From BOG-908 sp964242595 (GTDB lineage Bacteria > Pseudomonadota > Alphaproteobacteria > Acetobacterales > Acetobacteraceae), in contig CAXTBC010000011.1 in the NCBI GenBank assembly GCA_964242595.1, positions 7,688-71,687 on the forward strand: a stretch of 64,000 bases of DNA. Reading direction: 5' to 3'. Below the pieces are notes generated by a model. That model was given only the letters and a program-made list of their open reading frames with translations. It did no database searches and had not been told where the DNA came from. Made by a program: the position numbers and the translations under genes. Shown one piece after another: positions 26,092 through 35,394 of this stretch; position 1 is the first letter of the stretch, and each line of letters opens with the position of its first letter.

Positions 26092-26457
26092 GTGCAGCCG
26101 ATCCTCGCCAACTACTTTCCTATCCTGGTGTTCCTGGGCATCGCTGTGGGTATCGCCTCGGCTATGGTCGGCGGGTCGCTGCTCTCGGCCAAGCAGAAGC
26201 CGTATGCCGAGAAGGTGTCGGCCTACGAATGCGGCTTCGAGCCGTTCGACGACGCGCGCCGGCGGTTCGACGTGCGGTTTTACCTGGTGGCCATCCTGTT
26301 CATCATCTTCGACCTGGAGGTGGCGTTCCTGTTCCCCTGGGCCATCAGCCTTGCGCGCATCGGGATGCTGGGTTTCTGGTCGATGCTCGGCTTCCTTGCT
26401 GTTCTGACCGTCGGCTTTATCTACGAGTGGCGCCGAGGCGCGCTGGATTGGGAGTAG
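26092..26457 (+). CDS. nuoA: NADH-quinone oxidoreductase subunit A
   Basis: The product is 121 aa with the GTG start at 26092 (MQPILANYFPILVFLGIAVG); open codons upstream are not homologous. It has three membrane helices. The conserved loop KVSAYECGFEPFDDARRRFD is the NuoA signature region, followed by FYLVAILFIIFDLEVAFLFP. It is the first gene of the complete 14-gene complex I operon. It sits beside NuoH, J and K at the quinone entry site. Confidence 0.96.
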   Translation: MQPILANYFPILVFLGIAVGIASAMVGGSLLSAKQKPYAEKVSAYECGFEPFDDARRRFDVRFYLVAILFIIFDLEVAFLFPWAISLARIGMLGFWSMLGFLAVLTVGFIYEWRRGALDWE

Positions 26458-26461
26458 CCTG

Positions 26462-27037
26462 ATGAGTGTGACCGCAACCGACCTTGCCACTGGCGAGCCC
26501 ATCGCCTGGAACCGTGAAGCGCTGCCGCAGGGCGAGGCGCAGGACGCGGTGGTGCGGGGCATCACGGGCGAAATCACGGACAAGGGATTTGTGGTGGCTA
26601 ACCTGGATAAGCTGATCAACTGGGGGCGCACCGGCAGCTTGTGGCCGATGACGTTCGGGCTGGCGTGCTGCGCGGTGGAGATGATCCACGCCTACATGCC
26701 GCGCTACGACCTGGACCGCTTCGGCATCTTCCCGCGCGGCTCGCCGCGGCAGAGCGACGTGATGATCGTGGCCGGCACGCTGACCAACAAGATGGCGCCC
26801 GCGTTGCGCCGCGTGTACGACCAGATGCCCGAGCCGCGTTGGGTGATCAGCATGGGCAGCTGCGCCAACGGCGGCGGCTACTACCACTATTCGTACTCCG
26901 TCGTGCGCGGGTGCGACCGCGTGGTTCCGGTGGACGTGTACGTGCCGGGCTGTCCCCCGACGGCCGAGGCGCTGGTCTACGGCATCATGCAGTTGCAGAA
27001 GAAAATCAGGCGGACGGGGACCATCCTGCGTGGCTGA
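26462..27037 (+). CDS. nuoB: NADH-quinone oxidoreductase subunit B
   Basis: The product is 191 aa. It holds the terminal N2 [4Fe-4S] cluster: the tandem Cys69-Cys70 (FGLACCAVEM), Cys134 (ISMGSCANGG) and Cys164 (VPGCPPTAEA) are all present. It passes electrons to quinone in the peripheral arm. The ATG lies 2 bp after the nuoA stop, and the 3' end overlaps nuoC by 8 bp. Confidence 0.97.
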   Translation: MSVTATDLATGEPIAWNREALPQGEAQDAVVRGITGEITDKGFVVANLDKLINWGRTGSLWPMTFGLACCAVEMIHAYMPRYDLDRFGIFPRGSPRQSDVMIVAGTLTNKMAPALRRVYDQMPEPRWVISMGSCANGGGYYHYSYSVVRGCDRVVPVDVYVPGCPPTAEALVYGIMQLQKKIRRTGTILRG

Positions 27038-27698
27038 ACTCGTATTGACGACGCCGGCCAGCGCGCACGCGCTAGCGACGACGATCGGCACTGGTGTTGC
27101 CGGCGTGACGCGGGCCGGCATGGAGGGCGGCGAGCTGGTAGTGCACGTAGCACGCGACGAGCTGCTGGGCGTAATGACGCTGCTGCGTGACGACACGCGC
27201 TTCGCTTGCGAGCAGATGGTCGATCTCTGCGGTGTGGATTTCCCGCACCGTGCCGAGCGATTCGACGTGGTGTACAACCTGCTGAGCGTGTCGTTGAACC
27301 ATCGCATCCGGGTGGTGGTGATGACGGACGAGACGCAGCCGGTGCCGTCCGTCTCCAACATCTGGCCGTGTGCCACGTGGTGGGAGCGCGAATGCTGGGA
27401 CCTGTTCGGCGTGCATTTCGCCGGTCTGGCGGATCACCGGCGAATCCTGACTGATTACGGTTTCGAGGGACATCCGCTGCGCAAGGATTTTCCGCTGACC
27501 GGCTACGTGGAGGTCCGCTACGACGAGGACCGGAAGGAAGTAGTGTACGAGCCAGTGAAGCTGACGCAGGATTTCCGTGATTTCCGTTTTCTCTCGCCCT
27601 GGGAAGGCATGACGACGCTTCCTGGCGATGAGAAGGCGCACGTGACCAGGCAGGCTTTGGCCAACGGCGTGGTGCCAGGCGAGGTGACAAAGTCATGA
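27030..27698 (+). CDS. nuoC: NADH-quinone oxidoreductase subunit C
   Basis: The product is 222 aa, GTG start, overlapping nuoB. It carries the 30-kDa subunit signature ERECWDLFGVHFAGLADHRRI and GHPLRKDFPLTGY. It has no cofactor; it is a structural part of the peripheral arm contacting NuoD. nuoC and nuoD are separate genes, the usual alphaproteobacterial arrangement, unlike the nuoCD fusion of enterics. It ends in an ATGA overlap with nuoD. Confidence 0.97.
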   Translation: MAELVLTTPASAHALATTIGTGVAGVTRAGMEGGELVVHVARDELLGVMTLLRDDTRFACEQMVDLCGVDFPHRAERFDVVYNLLSVSLNHRIRVVVMTDETQPVPSVSNIWPCATWWERECWDLFGVHFAGLADHRRILTDYGFEGHPLRKDFPLTGYVEVRYDEDRKEVVYEPVKLTQDFRDFRFLSPWEGMTTLPGDEKAHVTRQALANGVVPGEVTKS

Positions 27699-28948
27699 GC
27701 AGCGTCCTCCAGGAGTTCGAACAGCACCCGCTCAACCCTGTGCCGGCCGACCAGGCCGTGGCCACCAAGGGCAAGACGGTGCAGATCGACAGCCACGCGA
27801 TCAATTTCGGGCCGCAGCACCCTGCCGCGCACGGCGTTTTGCGCCTGGTGCTCGAGATGGACGGCGAGGTGGTGGACCGCGCCGACCCGCATGTGGGCCT
27901 GCTGCACCGTGGCACCGAGAAGCTGATCGAGAGCCGCACATATTTGCAGAATGTGCCTTACTTCGACAGGCTGGATTACGTCTCGCCGATGTGTATGGAG
28001 CATGCCTTCGTGCTGGGCACGGAGAAGCTGCTGGCGATCCAGGCACCCGAGCGTGCGCTGTGGATACGCACGATGTTCGACGAGATCACGCGCATCCTGA
28101 ACCACCTGCTGAACCTGACCTCGTTTGCGCTGGACGTGGGCGCGCTGACGCCGCCGCTGTGGGGCTATGAAGAGCGCGAGAAGCTGATGGAGTTCTACGA
28201 GGCCGCATCGGGCGCGCGGCTGCATGCAAACTACTACCGGCCGGGCGGTGTGGCCAAAGACCTGCCGGCAGGGCTGACGGACAAGATCTGGGCGTGGTCA
28301 GAGAAGTATCCCGCGTTCATCGACGATCTGTGGAACCTGCTGACCGAGAACCGGATCTGGAAGCAGCGCACGGTGGACATCGGCGTGATGAGCGCCGAGC
28401 AGGCGCTGGCCTGGGGGTTCACGGGGCCGAATTTGCGCGCTAGCGGCGTGCCGTGGGATTTGCGCCGCGCGCAGCCTTACGCGATGTACGACAAGGTGGC
28501 GTTCGACGTGCCGATTGCGCGCAACGGTGACTGCTACGACCGCTACCTGGTACGCATGATCGAAATGCGCGAGAGCGTGAAGATCATCCGCCAGTGCATC
28601 GAGAACATGAAGCCGGGACCTGTAAAGATTCAGGATCGCAAGTTCACGCCGCCGCGGCGCGAGGAGATGAAGCGCTCGATGGAAGCGCTAATTCACCACT
28701 TCAAGCTGTTCACCGAAGGTTTCCACGTGCCGGCGGGCGCTACGTACACGGCGATCGAGAGCCCGAAGGGCGAATTCGGCGTGTACCTGGTAGCCGACGG
28801 GACCAACAAGCCATACCGGTGCAAGATACGGCCGACGGGGTTCTCCCACCTGCAGGCGATGGAAGTTATGAGCAAGGGGCATATGCTGGCCGACGCGGTG
28901 GCGGTAATCGGATCGATCGACCTGGTGTTCGGCGAAGTCGACCGCTGA
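27695..28948 (+). CDS. nuoD: NADH-quinone oxidoreductase subunit D
   Basis: The product is 417 aa. This 49-kDa subunit shapes the quinone pocket with NuoB. The N-terminal INFGPQHPAAHGVLRLVLEM, with its His pair, and the C-terminal RPTGFSHLQAMEVMSKGHML are family signatures. It is related to the large subunit of NiFe hydrogenases but has lost the metal ligands. It overlaps nuoC (ATGA) and nuoE (ATG at 28948 within TGATG). Confidence 0.97.
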   Translation: MSSVLQEFEQHPLNPVPADQAVATKGKTVQIDSHAINFGPQHPAAHGVLRLVLEMDGEVVDRADPHVGLLHRGTEKLIESRTYLQNVPYFDRLDYVSPMCMEHAFVLGTEKLLAIQAPERALWIRTMFDEITRILNHLLNLTSFALDVGALTPPLWGYEEREKLMEFYEAASGARLHANYYRPGGVAKDLPAGLTDKIWAWSEKYPAFIDDLWNLLTENRIWKQRTVDIGVMSAEQALAWGFTGPNLRASGVPWDLRRAQPYAMYDKVAFDVPIARNGDCYDRYLVRMIEMRESVKIIRQCIENMKPGPVKIQDRKFTPPRREEMKRSMEALIHHFKLFTEGFHVPAGATYTAIESPKGEFGVYLVADGTNKPYRCKIRPTGFSHLQAMEVMSKGHMLADAVAVIGSIDLVFGEVDR

Positions 28949-29622
28949 TGTCCGTAACCCATCCTGGCGCGTTCCCGGCCGAGAACGTGGGCGACGGCTC
29001 GACGGCGGCGCACAACCGCACTGAACTTACGCAGTTCGCCTTCGACGCCGAGAGCGAAGCGGAAATCGCCCGCATCATCGCCAACTACCCGCCCGGCAAG
29101 CAGGCCAGCGGCGTGCTGCCGCTACTCTATCTGGTGCAGGACCAGATGCGGCGCGAGACGGCCAGCGGCTGGGTGCCGCGCGTGGCGATGGACGTAGTAG
29201 CCGCAAGGCTGGGCATGCCACCGATCCGCGTCTACGAGGTCGCGACGTTCTACCTGATGTTCAACACGACACCGGTCGGCAAGTATCACCTTCAGCTGTG
29301 CACCACCACGCCGTGCTGGCTACGCGGCAGCGACGAGGTTGTGGCAGCGTGCCGCAAGGTGACGGGCATCAAGGGCTGGCACCAGACGAGCGCTGACGGG
29401 CTGTTCACCATGTCCGAGGTCGAGTGCCTGGGCGCCTGCGTGAACGCGCCGATCCTGCAGATCGATAACGACTACTACGAGGACATGGACGGGCCTTTGA
29501 CCGAGAAGCTGCTGGAGAGCCTCAAGCGGGGCGAGAAGCCGCCTCAGCCAGGCTCGATGATCGGCCGCATCACCTCGGCGCCCGAGGGCGGGCCGACCAC
29601 ACTCACGCTGGTTTCGGAGTAG
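28948..29622 (+). CDS. nuoE: NADH-quinone oxidoreductase subunit E
   Basis: The product is 224 aa from the ATG that shares a base with the nuoD stop; it extends past an upstream frame that overlaps nuoD. It has a thioredoxin-like fold with the N1a [2Fe-2S] ligands Cys118, Cys123 (LCTTTPCWLRG), Cys160 and Cys164 (EVECLGACVNAP). The N-terminal helices contain YPPGKQASGVLPLLYLVQDQ, typical of the family. It works with NuoF and NuoG in the NADH-oxidising module. Confidence 0.96.
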   Translation: MSVTHPGAFPAENVGDGSTAAHNRTELTQFAFDAESEAEIARIIANYPPGKQASGVLPLLYLVQDQMRRETASGWVPRVAMDVVAARLGMPPIRVYEVATFYLMFNTTPVGKYHLQLCTTTPCWLRGSDEVVAACRKVTGIKGWHQTSADGLFTMSEVECLGACVNAPILQIDNDYYEDMDGPLTEKLLESLKRGEKPPQPGSMIGRITSAPEGGPTTLTLVSE

Positions 29623-29627
29623 GCGCC

Positions 29628-30941
29628 GTGCTGCACGACCGCGATCGCATCTTCACCAACCTGTACGGCCAGCACGACTGGCACTTGGCCGCCGCCCGCG
29701 CGCGCGGCGATTGGGACGGCACGGCCGCAATCCTGTTGCGCGGGCGCGAAGCAATCATCGATGAGATGAAGGCGTCCGGCCTGCGCGGGCGCGGCGGGGC
29801 TGGGTTCCCCACCGGCATGAAATGGTCGTTTATGCCGAAGGTCTCGGATGGCCGGCCGGCCTACCTGGTGATCAACGCAGACGAGAGCGAGCCTGGCACG
29901 TGCAAGGATCGTGACATCATGCGTCACGACCCGCACAAGCTGGTCGAGGGCGCGCTGATCGCGTCGTTTGCGATGGGTTCGCACGCCTGTTACATCTACA
30001 TCCGCGGCGAGTACTACAACGAAGCGCGCAACCTGCAGGCGGCGGTCGACGAGGCCTACGAGGCTGGGCTGATCGGCACCAACGCGTGCGGCTCGGGCTG
30101 GGATTTCGAGCTGTTCGTGCACCGCGGCGCCGGCGCCTACATCTGTGGCGAGGAGACGGCGCTGCTGGAGTCGCTGGAGGGCAAGAAAGGCATGCCGCGG
30201 CTGAAGCCGCCGTTCCCGGCGGCGGTCGGTCTGTACGGCTGCCCCACTACGGTGAACAACGTGGAGACGATCGCGGTAGCGCCCGAGATCCTGCGCCGCG
30301 GGTCGGCCTGGTTCTCCGCGCTGGGTCGGCCGAAGAACGCCGGCACCAAGGTGTTCTGCATCTCCGGCCACGTGAACAAGCCTTGCAACGTAGAAGAAGA
30401 GCTTGGCATCCCGTTGCGAGAGCTGATCGAGAAGTATGCCGGCGGCGTGCGTGGCGGCTGGGACAACCTGCTGGCGGTGATCCCCGGCGGCTCCTCGGTG
30501 CCGTTGATGCCGAAGGAGACGTGCGACACGGTGCTGATGGATTTCGACAGCCTGCGCGACGTGAAGAGCGGGCTGGGCACGGCCGGCGTGATCGTGATGG
30601 ATAAGTCCACCGATGTAATCAGGGCGATCGCTAGACTGGCCAAGTTCTACAAGCACGAGAGCTGCGGCCAGTGCACGCCGTGTCGCGAGGGCACCGGGTG
30701 GATGATGCGGGTAATGAACCGCATGGTGGAAGGCCGAGCCGAGGTGGCCGAAATCGACATGCTGGAGCAGGTGACCAGGCAGATTGAAGGGCACACGATC
30801 TGTGCTCTGGGCGACGCCGCGGCGTGGCCGATCCAGGGGCTGATCCGGCATTTCCGTCTGGTGATCGAGGAGCGTATTGCGGCCTACCGTCCAGGTCCCC
30901 GCGTCATTACGCCGGTCAACCTGCCTCTCGCTGCTGAGTGA
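29628..30941 (+). CDS. nuoF: NADH-quinone oxidoreductase subunit F
   Basis: The product is 437 aa, GTG start. It binds NADH, FMN and the N3 [4Fe-4S] cluster. The glycine-rich FMN/NADH region is SGLRGRGGAGFPTGMKW, and the second binding stretch is GAGAYICGEETALLESLEG. The cluster ligands are Cys346, Cys349, Cys352 (SCGQCTPCREG) and Cys392 (TICALGD). A GC-rich triple hairpin starts 2 bp after its stop, before nuoG. Confidence 0.97.
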   Translation: MLHDRDRIFTNLYGQHDWHLAAARARGDWDGTAAILLRGREAIIDEMKASGLRGRGGAGFPTGMKWSFMPKVSDGRPAYLVINADESEPGTCKDRDIMRHDPHKLVEGALIASFAMGSHACYIYIRGEYYNEARNLQAAVDEAYEAGLIGTNACGSGWDFELFVHRGAGAYICGEETALLESLEGKKGMPRLKPPFPAAVGLYGCPTTVNNVETIAVAPEILRRGSAWFSALGRPKNAGTKVFCISGHVNKPCNVEEELGIPLRELIEKYAGGVRGGWDNLLAVIPGGSSVPLMPKETCDTVLMDFDSLRDVKSGLGTAGVIVMDKSTDVIRAIARLAKFYKHESCGQCTPCREGTGWMMRVMNRMVEGRAEVAEIDMLEQVTRQIEGHTICALGDAAAWPIQGLIRHFRLVIEERIAAYRPGPRVITPVNLPLAAE

Positions 30942-30942
30942 T

Positions 30943-31014
30943 GGGCCTGGGGCTTACGGCCCCGTCGTGCGCAAGCACGCTTACGCGTGATGGGTCCAGG
31001 GCAGAGCCCTGGCC
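30943..31014. repeat. GC-rich triple-hairpin element (family 2, copy 3), nuoF/nuoG gap
   Basis: Three hairpins follow in a row: GGGGC-TTAC-GGCCCC, GTGC-GCAA-GCAC, and CCAGGGC-AGA-GCCCTGG. The outer modules (GGGCCTGG at the left, CCCTGGCC at the right) also pair. It fills almost the whole 91-bp nuoF-nuoG gap, inside an otherwise tightly packed operon, so it may act as a partial terminator or an mRNA-stability element. Confidence 0.75.
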
Positions 31015-31032
31015 TTTCCTTAGGATGTTTCC

Positions 31033-33114
31033 ATGGTCAAGCTGATCGTAGACGGCGCCGAAATCGAGGTTGCTTCGGGCAGCTCCGTGCTGCAGGCCTG
31101 CCAGCAGGCTGGCCGTGAGATTCCGCATTTCTGCTACCACGAACGACTGTCGGTGGCGGGCAACTGCCGCATGTGCCTGGTGGAGATAGAGAAAGCGCCC
31201 AAGCCGATCGCGAGCTGCGCATACCCCGCGGCCGAGGGCATGGTGGTGCATACGGACACCGTCATGGTGCGCAACGCCCGCCGCGGCGTGATGGAGTTCC
31301 TGCTGATCAACCACCCGCTGGACTGCCCAATCTGCGACCAGGGCGGCGAGTGCGACCTGCAGGACCAGTCCTACTCCTACGGCATGGACCACTCGCGCTA
31401 CGCCGAGGGCAAGCGCGCCGTGAAGGACAAGGAACTCGGCCCGATCGTCAAGACGGTGATGACGCGCTGCATCCAGTGCACGCGCTGCATCCGCTTCGCC
31501 ACCGAGATCGCTGGCGTGCCCGAGCTGGGCGCCACCGCGCGGGGCGAGAACATGGAGGTGGGCACCTATGTGGAGCACGCGCTGACCAGCGAGCTGTCGG
31601 GCAACCTGATCGACATCTGCCCGGTGGGCGCGCTGACCAGCAAGCCCTACGCGTTCGTCGCGCGGCCGTGGGAGCTGAACAAGACGGACAGCGTGGACGT
31701 GCTGGACGCGGTGGGCACGCCGATCCGGGTGGACGCGAAGGGGCCTGAGGTGCTGCGCATCCTGCCGCGCGTGAACGACGAGATCAACGACGAGTGGATG
31801 GCCGACAAGTCCCGCTTCTCGTTCGATGGATTGAAGCGCCGTCGGCTGGACCGGCCGTGGGTGCGCCGGGGCGGCAAGCTGGTGCCGGCGACCTGGGTGG
31901 AGGCGTTTGCCGCCATCGCCGAGAAGCTGCGCGGCGTGGACGGGGCGCGGATCGGTGCCGTGGCCGGCGATCTTTGCGACGCCGAGAGCATGATGGCGCT
32001 CAAGGACCTGATGGGCGTGCTGGGCTCGCAGAACCTGGATTGCCGGCAGGACGGGGCGAAGCTGGACGCGAGCCGGCGGGATTTCTACCTGTTCAACAGC
32101 ACGATCGCCGGGATCGACGCGGCCGACGCCGTGCTGATCGTTGGCAGCAACCCGCGGCGAGAGGCGCCGATCCTGAATGCCCGCATCCGCAAGCGCTGGA
32201 TGGCGACAGCAGGGCACATGCCGATAGGCGTGGTCGGGCCGCAGGCGGAGCTGACCTACCGCATCACGCATCTCGGTGAGGATGCCGGGCTGCTAGCTGC
32301 GCTGCACGACGGCACGCACGACTTCGCAAGCGTGCTGCGCCAGGCCGAGCGGCCGATGGTGATCGTGGGGCAGGGCGCGCTGCGGCGACCGGACGGCGCG
32401 GCGGTTCTGGCGCATGCCTGGCGGCTGGCCGGGGCGGTAGGCGCGCTGAAGCCGGACTGGCACGGCTTCAACGTGCTGCATACCGCCGCCGCCCGCGTGG
32501 GCGGGCTGGATCTGGGCTTCCTGCCAGGGCCGGGCGGGCTGGACTTTGCCGGCATGATGGGCGGCGGGGTGGACGTGCTGTGGCTGCTGGGCGCCGACGA
32601 GTTCGACACCGCGCGGGTCGGCGCCGGCACCTTCGTGGTCTATCAGGGCCACCATGGCGACCGTGGTGCGGCGAGGGCTGACGTGGTGCTGCCCGGCAGC
32701 GCCTACACCGAAAAGGACGGCACCTACGTCAGCACCGAAGGCCGGGTGCAGCGCGGCTTTCGGGCGCTGTTCGCGCCGGGCGACGCGCGGGAGGACTGGC
32801 GCATCCTGCGTGCTTTCAGCGCAGTGGTGAGCCACGCGCTGCCCTACGACGACATCGACGCGCTGCGCGCACGGCTGACAACGCAGAACCCGGTGTTCGG
32901 CCGGCTCGGCTTGGCACGCTTCGGCGCTAACGACACCACTGGCCCTGGCGGGCAGGCGATCCCGGAGGCACCGGACGCCGCACCGCTGGTGGCCGCGGTG
33001 GCGGACTACTACCTGACCAACCCGATCAGCCGCGCTAGCTTGACGATGGCCGAATGTTCGCGCATCGCCCCTGCGTCACTGGCCGCCACCCCCCTGGCCG
33101 TGGCGGCGGAGTAG
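31033..33114 (+). CDS. nuoG: NADH-quinone oxidoreductase subunit G
   Basis: The product is 693 aa. The N-terminal ferredoxin-like domain has HFCYHERLSVAGNCRMCLVE (N1b [2Fe-2S]). Next are NHPLDCPICDQGGECDLQD (the His/Cys N4-type site) and MTRCIQCTRCIRF with a later CPVGALTSKPY ([4Fe-4S]). The rest is a molybdopterin-oxidoreductase-like domain without metal. It is the electron wire from NuoF towards NuoI. Start ATG at 31033. Confidence 0.97.
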   Translation: MVKLIVDGAEIEVASGSSVLQACQQAGREIPHFCYHERLSVAGNCRMCLVEIEKAPKPIASCAYPAAEGMVVHTDTVMVRNARRGVMEFLLINHPLDCPICDQGGECDLQDQSYSYGMDHSRYAEGKRAVKDKELGPIVKTVMTRCIQCTRCIRFATEIAGVPELGATARGENMEVGTYVEHALTSELSGNLIDICPVGALTSKPYAFVARPWELNKTDSVDVLDAVGTPIRVDAKGPEVLRILPRVNDEINDEWMADKSRFSFDGLKRRRLDRPWVRRGGKLVPATWVEAFAAIAEKLRGVDGARIGAVAGDLCDAESMMALKDLMGVLGSQNLDCRQDGAKLDASRRDFYLFNSTIAGIDAADAVLIVGSNPRREAPILNARIRKRWMATAGHMPIGVVGPQAELTYRITHLGEDAGLLAALHDGTHDFASVLRQAERPMVIVGQGALRRPDGAAVLAHAWRLAGAVGALKPDWHGFNVLHTAAARVGGLDLGFLPGPGGLDFAGMMGGGVDVLWLLGADEFDTARVGAGTFVVYQGHHGDRGAARADVVLPGSAYTEKDGTYVSTEGRVQRGFRALFAPGDAREDWRILRAFSAVVSHALPYDDIDALRARLTTQNPVFGRLGLARFGANDTTGPGGQAIPEAPDAAPLVAAVADYYLTNPISRASLTMAECSRIAPASLAATPLAVAAE

Positions 33115-33118
33115 GCCC

Positions 33119-34135
33119 GTGTACGCGTTTTTTCACCAGAACACCCTGGGCATCCTGTTGCTGACGGTCGCCGAGACGCTGGCCATCCTGGTCCCTGTCC
33201 TGCTCAGCATGGCCTACTCGACCTATTTCGAGCGCAAGGCGCTGGCCGCGTTCCAGCTGCGCCGCGGGCCGAACAAGGTAGGGCCGTTCGGGCTGTGGCA
33301 GCCCTTCGCGGACGCCGTGAAAGTGTTCACCAAGGAAACGATTATTCCGGCAGGCGCCAGCCGCGCGCTGTTCCTGCTGGCGCCGATGCTGACCTTCGTG
33401 CTGGCCTGCCTGGCCTGGGCGGTGATCCCGGTGGGCGACGGTTGGGCGGTGGCCAACATCAACGTCGGCATCCTCTATCTCTTCGCCATCAGCTCGCTAG
33501 GCGTGTACGGCATCATCATCGCTGGCTGGGCCAGCAACTCGAAATACGCGTTCCTTGGCGCCATGCGCTCGGCCGCGCAGATGGTCAGCTATGAGGTGTC
33601 GATCGGCTTCGTGCTGGTGACGGTGATGCTGTGTGTGGGCAGCCTGAACCTGAACGACATCGTGCGGGCACAGGGCCCGGGGCATTGGTGGTTCTGCTTC
33701 ACCCTGTTCCCGATGTTTGTGGTCTTCCTGATTTCCATGCTGGCCGAGACCAACCGCGCGCCGTTCGACCTCCCCGAGGGTGAGAGCGAGCTGGTGGCCG
33801 GATTTTTCGTGGAATATAGCGCTATGTCTTTCGCGCTGTTCTACCTGGGCGAGTACACCAACATGATCATGATGAGCGCGCTGGCCAGCGTGCTGTTCCT
33901 GGGCGGCTGGGAAGCGCCGTTCGGGTTGCCAGGGCTGCCGATCCTGTGGCTGTTCGGCAAGGTCTGCTGCGTGATGTTCTTCTTTTTCTGGGTGCGCGCA
34001 ACCTTCCCACGCTTCCGCTACGACCAGCTGATGCGACTGGGCTGGAAGGTGTTCCTGCCGATCTCGCTACTTTGGCTGGTGCTGACGGCCGGCTTCCTGG
34101 AAGCCACTGGGCTGCTGCCGAACGTGGCGGGTTGA
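33119..34135 (+). CDS. nuoH: NADH-quinone oxidoreductase subunit H
   Basis: The product is 338 aa with about eight membrane helices; GTG start 5 bp after the nuoG stop. Conserved family stretches are FERKALAAFQLRRGPNKVGP, forming the quinone-channel mouth, and ETNRAPFDLPEGESELVAGF with its conserved acidic residues. It links the peripheral arm to the membrane arm. Confidence 0.97.
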   Translation: MYAFFHQNTLGILLLTVAETLAILVPVLLSMAYSTYFERKALAAFQLRRGPNKVGPFGLWQPFADAVKVFTKETIIPAGASRALFLLAPMLTFVLACLAWAVIPVGDGWAVANINVGILYLFAISSLGVYGIIIAGWASNSKYAFLGAMRSAAQMVSYEVSIGFVLVTVMLCVGSLNLNDIVRAQGPGHWWFCFTLFPMFVVFLISMLAETNRAPFDLPEGESELVAGFFVEYSAMSFALFYLGEYTNMIMMSALASVLFLGGWEAPFGLPGLPILWLFGKVCCVMFFFFWVRATFPRFRYDQLMRLGWKVFLPISLLWLVLTAGFLEATGLLPNVAG

Positions 34136-34145
34136 GGAGACGCTG

Positions 34146-34631
34146 ATGCTGACCGGAAAATCCGCCTGGCGCCTGGTGATGTGGGAGCTGCTCTCGGGCA
34201 TGGCCCTTACACTGCGCTATTTCTTCAAGGCGCCTGTGACGATCAACTACCCCTACGAGGGCGGTCCTTTGAGCCCGCGCTTCAAGGGCGAGCACGCGTT
34301 GCGCCGCTACCCGAACGGCGAGGAACGCTGCATCGCATGCAAGCTGTGCGAGGCGGTGTGCCCGGCCTACGCCATTACCATCGAGGCCGAGCCGCGCGGC
34401 GACGGCTCGCGCCGCACCACGCGCTACGACATCGACATGACTAAGTGCATCTATTGCGGGCTGTGCGAGGAGTCCTGTCCCGTCGACGCGATCGTGGAGG
34501 GACCGAACTTCGAGTTCTCCACCGAGACGCGTGAGGAGCTGATGTACAACAAGGACAAGCTGCTTGATAACGGCGACCGCTGGGAAGCCGAGATCGCCAA
34601 GCGGCTAGAACTGGACGCGCCCTACCGATGA
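34146..34631 (+). CDS. nuoI: NADH-quinone oxidoreductase subunit I
   Basis: The product is 161 aa with a GAGGAG upstream of the ATG at 34146. Two [4Fe-4S] ferredoxin sites are complete: Cys62, 65, 68, 72 (RCIACKLCEAVCP) and Cys101, 104, 107, 111 (KCIYCGLCEESCP). It carries clusters N6a and N6b between NuoG and NuoB. It overlaps nuoJ by 4 bp (ATGA). Confidence 0.97.
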   Translation: MLTGKSAWRLVMWELLSGMALTLRYFFKAPVTINYPYEGGPLSPRFKGEHALRRYPNGEERCIACKLCEAVCPAYAITIEAEPRGDGSRRTTRYDIDMTKCIYCGLCEESCPVDAIVEGPNFEFSTETREELMYNKDKLLDNGDRWEAEIAKRLELDAPYR

Positions 34632-35392
34632 TCACGGCCATCGCCTTCTACGTGTTCTCCGCCATCCTGCTGGGCTCGGCGGCGATGGTGGTGACGAGCC
34701 GCAACCCGGTGCACTCGGTGCTGTTTCTGATCCTGGCGTTCTTCAACGCGGCCGCGTTGTTCCTGATCGCCGGCGCCGAGTTCCTCGCAATGATCCTGGT
34801 GATCGTCTACGTGGGCGCGGTGGCCGTGCTGTTCCTGTTCGTGGTGATGATGCTGGACGTGGATTTCGTGGCCTTGCGCGAGGGGTTCCAGAAATACGTC
34901 TCGCTTGGCGCGGTGGTGGGCGTGCTACTGCTGGGCGAGCTGCTATTCGTGCTGTGGGGCTGGCAGGTCTCGGCCAGCGCGCCGGTGCTGCGGTTGAGCG
35001 TCATGCCCGGGCAGGTGCAGAACACGCGCGCGATCGGGCAGGTGCTCTACACGAACTACATCCTGCTGTTCCAGATGTCCGGGCTCATCCTGCTGGTCGC
35101 CATGGTCGGTGCTATCGTGCTCACGCATCGCGAGCGCCGAACCGCGCGCTACCAGAACATCACCCGCCAGCAGGAACGCCAGGTAAGCGACACGCTGGAG
35201 GTGCTGAACCTGCGCAGCGGCGCCGGCGTAAGCGAGCTGGGGATCTACCGGCCGAAGCCGGAACGCGTGACGGCGGGCGCCCGCGCGCTGGGCCATGACG
35301 CGCACGGACAGGCGGCGCACCTGGACAAGAGCCACAAGGGCCCGCTGCACGACGGGGCCACGGCACCGGCCCCCGTGCAGGGAGAACACTGA
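34628..35392 (+). CDS. nuoJ: NADH-quinone oxidoreductase subunit J, with long His-rich C-terminal tail
   Basis: The product is 254 aa, against about 170-210 for most NuoJ. Five membrane helices (residues 1-165) include RNPVHSVLFLILAFFNAAAL and VIVYVGAVAVLFLFVVMMLD, the pi-bulge helix. The remaining about 90 residues are a soluble tail ending in a His/Lys-rich stretch (GHDAHGQAAHLDKSHKG, then PLHDG). The tail is an unusual feature of unknown use. Starts in overlap with nuoI. Confidence 0.95.
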   Translation: MITAIAFYVFSAILLGSAAMVVTSRNPVHSVLFLILAFFNAAALFLIAGAEFLAMILVIVYVGAVAVLFLFVVMMLDVDFVALREGFQKYVSLGAVVGVLLLGELLFVLWGWQVSASAPVLRLSVMPGQVQNTRAIGQVLYTNYILLFQMSGLILLVAMVGAIVLTHRERRTARYQNITRQQERQVSDTLEVLNLRSGAGVSELGIYRPKPERVTAGARALGHDAHGQAAHLDKSHKGPLHDGATAPAPVQGEH

Positions 35393-35394
35393 GC

